6,055 nt of DNA from an uncultured Acidimicrobiales bacterium. GTDB lineage: Bacteria > Actinomycetota > Acidimicrobiia > Acidimicrobiales > SZUA-35. The translations under genes were made by a program, and so were the position numbers. How positions within the stretch are numbered: position 1 is the first letter of the stretch; every line of letters starts with the position of its first letter. The stretch is taken from positions 1 through 6,055 of the forward strand of contig CALLIQ010000552.1 in assembly GCA_938008925.1 (NCBI GenBank). Direction: 5' to 3'. Below are positions 5,145 to 6,055 of this stretch, one piece after another. The notes beneath the pieces were generated by a model. The model saw only the letters and a program-made list of their open reading frames with translations. It had not been told where the DNA came from and did no database searches.

Positions 5145-5686
5145 CGACGACGGCCTCCCACCACCTCGTCGAGCGCGCGTTCGACGCCATCGACGAGGCG
5201 AATTCGGCCGATCCCAACCGAATCGACGATGAGCCTCGAGCGCGGCTCGAGGGCCAACGGGCAACCACCTGGCTCGATCGGCTCGAGCCCGGCGCGTCGC
5301 CAGCGCTGGCAATCGCGGCCAGGGCTCATCACCTCCGCCGGTGGGAGCTGGCCAGGGCCGACTATCCGACCGGCCGGGCTGGCTATCTCCGCTGGCGCCG
5401 CGACAACAAGGCACATCAGGCGGCGAGCTGCGCAGCGCTGATCGCCGATCTCGGTGGCGACGGCGAGTTGATCGAGCGGATCGAGGAGTTGCTGCGGCGA
5501 GGACTGCTCGGCAGCGACCACGAGACACAACGCCTCGAAGACGTCGCATGCCTCGCGTTCCTGCAAACGCAGCTCACCTCGATGACCGGGCGGCTCGACG
5601 CCGATCACCTGGCGGCGATCATCGACAAGACGCGCAAGAAGATGAGCGACGAGGCCATCGAGCTCATCGGTGAGGCCACCGCCTGA
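5132..5686 (+). CDS. DUF4202 family protein, function unknown
   Basis: The 184-residue protein matches, from memory of the family, the whole of DUF4202, a group with no established function and a usual length near 185-200 residues. Recognisable pieces are AFDAIDEANSADPNR (16-30), ARAHHLRRWE (63-72), YPTGRAGYLRWR (78-89) with His95 soon after, LEDVACLAFLQ (135-145), and IDKTRKKMS (164-172). It appears fully helical, soluble and without signal peptide or membrane segment. The conserved His66/His67, His95 and Asp137 on predicted helices recall the metal ligands of HD-type hydrolases, but the family is not known to me as an HD enzyme and this is only a suggestion. The GTG start overlaps the reductase stop by 13 bases, so it is the last gene of the siroheme operon. 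Its role is presumably tied to nitrite or sulfite reduction, for example maturation, electron delivery or regulation, though nothing in the sequence proves this. Confidence 0.85.
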   Translation: MRDLTTTASHHLVERAFDAIDEANSADPNRIDDEPRARLEGQRATTWLDRLEPGASPALAIAARAHHLRRWELARADYPTGRAGYLRWRRDNKAHQAASCAALIADLGGDGELIERIEELLRRGLLGSDHETQRLEDVACLAFLQTQLTSMTGRLDADHLAAIIDKTRKKMSDEAIELIGEATA

Positions 5687-5858
5687 CGCACTTTTGCGCG
5701 TACGACTGAGCGAATCGGTCCTGCCCGTTGGGCAAGCCGTCTCGCCCCCTCACTTCTCGGCCTCTCGAGCCGACTTCGAAGACGATTGTTGAAGCAGATG
5801 ACTTGTTGTCGTTTCACGATCGTCCGGTATCGCTCGAACACAGGATCCACCGAGAACG
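5687..5858. other. intergenic gap with a weak hairpin
   Basis: No coding sequence is supported here. The best terminator candidate for the four-gene operon is TGCCC (5722-5726) pairing with GGGCA (5730-5734) across three bases, followed by no U-run. A second, 5-bp stem (TCGGC 5757-5761 with GCCGA 5769-5773) is equally weak. The downstream gene's promoter should lie between about 5775 and 5850, but I see no convincing -35/-10 pair. Confidence 0.4.
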
Positions 5859-6055
5859 ATGGCCATCGCCCCCACGTCTATCGATCGACTTCGCCCCAGC
5901 TCAGGCCGACGCACCCGATCGCTTCTCCGATGCCTCGCGGCGTTCGTCGTCGTCGCTGCGACCATGGCGACGTCATCGACACCGCCGGTGTCCGCCGCCG
6001 GAACCCCAGACATCTCGGTCACGAAGACCATGCCGGCGGAAGCGCTACTCGGTAC
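5859..6055 (+). CDS. secreted protein, N-terminal fragment, possibly DUF11-type surface protein
   Basis: The reading frame opens with the ATG at 5859 and runs off the window after 65 codons. Residues 1-24 are rich in Arg. Residues 25-40 (starting CLAAFVVVAATMA) form the hydrophobic core of a signal peptide. Cleavage is likely after PVSA (residue 46) or one residue later, so the product leaves the cytoplasm. The mature part begins AGTPDISVTKTMPAEALLG. The P-D-I-S-V-T-K-T-M-P-A pattern resembles the first strand of DUF11/Ig-like repeat modules found at the start of large bacterial surface proteins. With only 19 mature residues this is tentative. The ribosome binding site is poor: only GAGA at 5852-5855, three bases before the start, and AGGA at 5842-5845 at a distance of 13 bases. 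It begins 172 bases after the siroheme operon and is probably a separate unit. Confidence 0.7.
   Translation, partial: MAIAPTSIDRLRPSSGRRTRSLLRCLAAFVVVAATMATSSTPPVSAAGTPDISVTKTMPAEALLG

Noticed and set aside
3246..5549. A 767-codon open frame on the minus strand opposite the reductase and DUF4202 genes
   Set aside because: Long antisense frames are usual in high-GC coding DNA. Its translation is Arg/Gly/Asp/Val-rich with no recognisable domain, while the plus strand encodes two clear families through the same region.
5687..5698. CGCA-CTTT-TGCG hairpin right after the DUF4202 stop as a terminator
   Set aside because: A four-pair stem is too weak to call.
5907..5940. Twin-arginine (Tat) signal in the right-edge protein
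   Set aside because: GRRTRSLL has two arginines, but the consensus S/T-R-R-x-F-L-K is not met. An ordinary Sec signal explains the sequence.

Overview
The window is high-GC DNA with actinobacterial habits: C/G-rich third codon positions, GTG as well as ATG starts, short 5'-UTRs, overlapping genes, and terminator-like hairpins mostly without U-tracts. The mixture of an ABC-2-type ATPase, an Asn/Asp-rich lipoprotein, a siroheme reductase operon and a protein whose start resembles DUF11-type surface proteins would suit a marine or soil actinomycete, perhaps of the Acidimicrobiia/Ilumatobacter kind. That placement is inferred from style, not from a marker gene.

Left part (1-1653): the C-terminal end of an ABC transporter ATPase runs in from the left edge and stops at 360. 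A 157-base gap holding a perfect 11-bp inverted repeat follows, then a secreted lipoprotein (518-1537) whose lipid anchor is joined by a low-complexity Asn/Asp linker to a Cys-containing globular region that I do not recognise. A very long perfect hairpin (1617-1653) closes this unit.

Centre (1654-5686): after a second hairpin and a possible promoter with repeated 11-mers comes a tightly packed four-gene operon, all on the + strand with every junction overlapping (4, 10 and 13 bases). The order is precorrin-2 dehydrogenase, uroporphyrinogen-III C-methyltransferase, a 615-residue ferredoxin-type nitrite/sulfite reductase, and a DUF4202 protein. The first two genes turn uroporphyrinogen III into sirohydrochlorin, the precursor of the siroheme that the third gene product needs. 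The fourth is of unknown function and is translationally coupled to the reductase. No iron chelatase gene, sulfate-assimilation gene or nitrate reductase lies in the window, so the substrate (nitrite or sulfite) cannot be settled here.

The main point of interest is the reductase. It carries a complete C-x5-C ... C-x3-C siroheme/[4Fe-4S] motif in both halves of the chain, whereas classical NirA/CysI proteins have it only in the second half. It also keeps the Tyr and Cys that align with the covalently linked pair of mycobacterial NirA. A 15-bp minisatellite in the tail of the methyltransferase gene, directly before the reductase ribosome binding site, is the second unusual feature.

Right part (5687-6055): a 172-base gap with only weak hairpins, then the start of a secreted protein (5859 onward, cut by the window edge) with a signal peptide and the beginning of what looks like a DUF11-type repeat.
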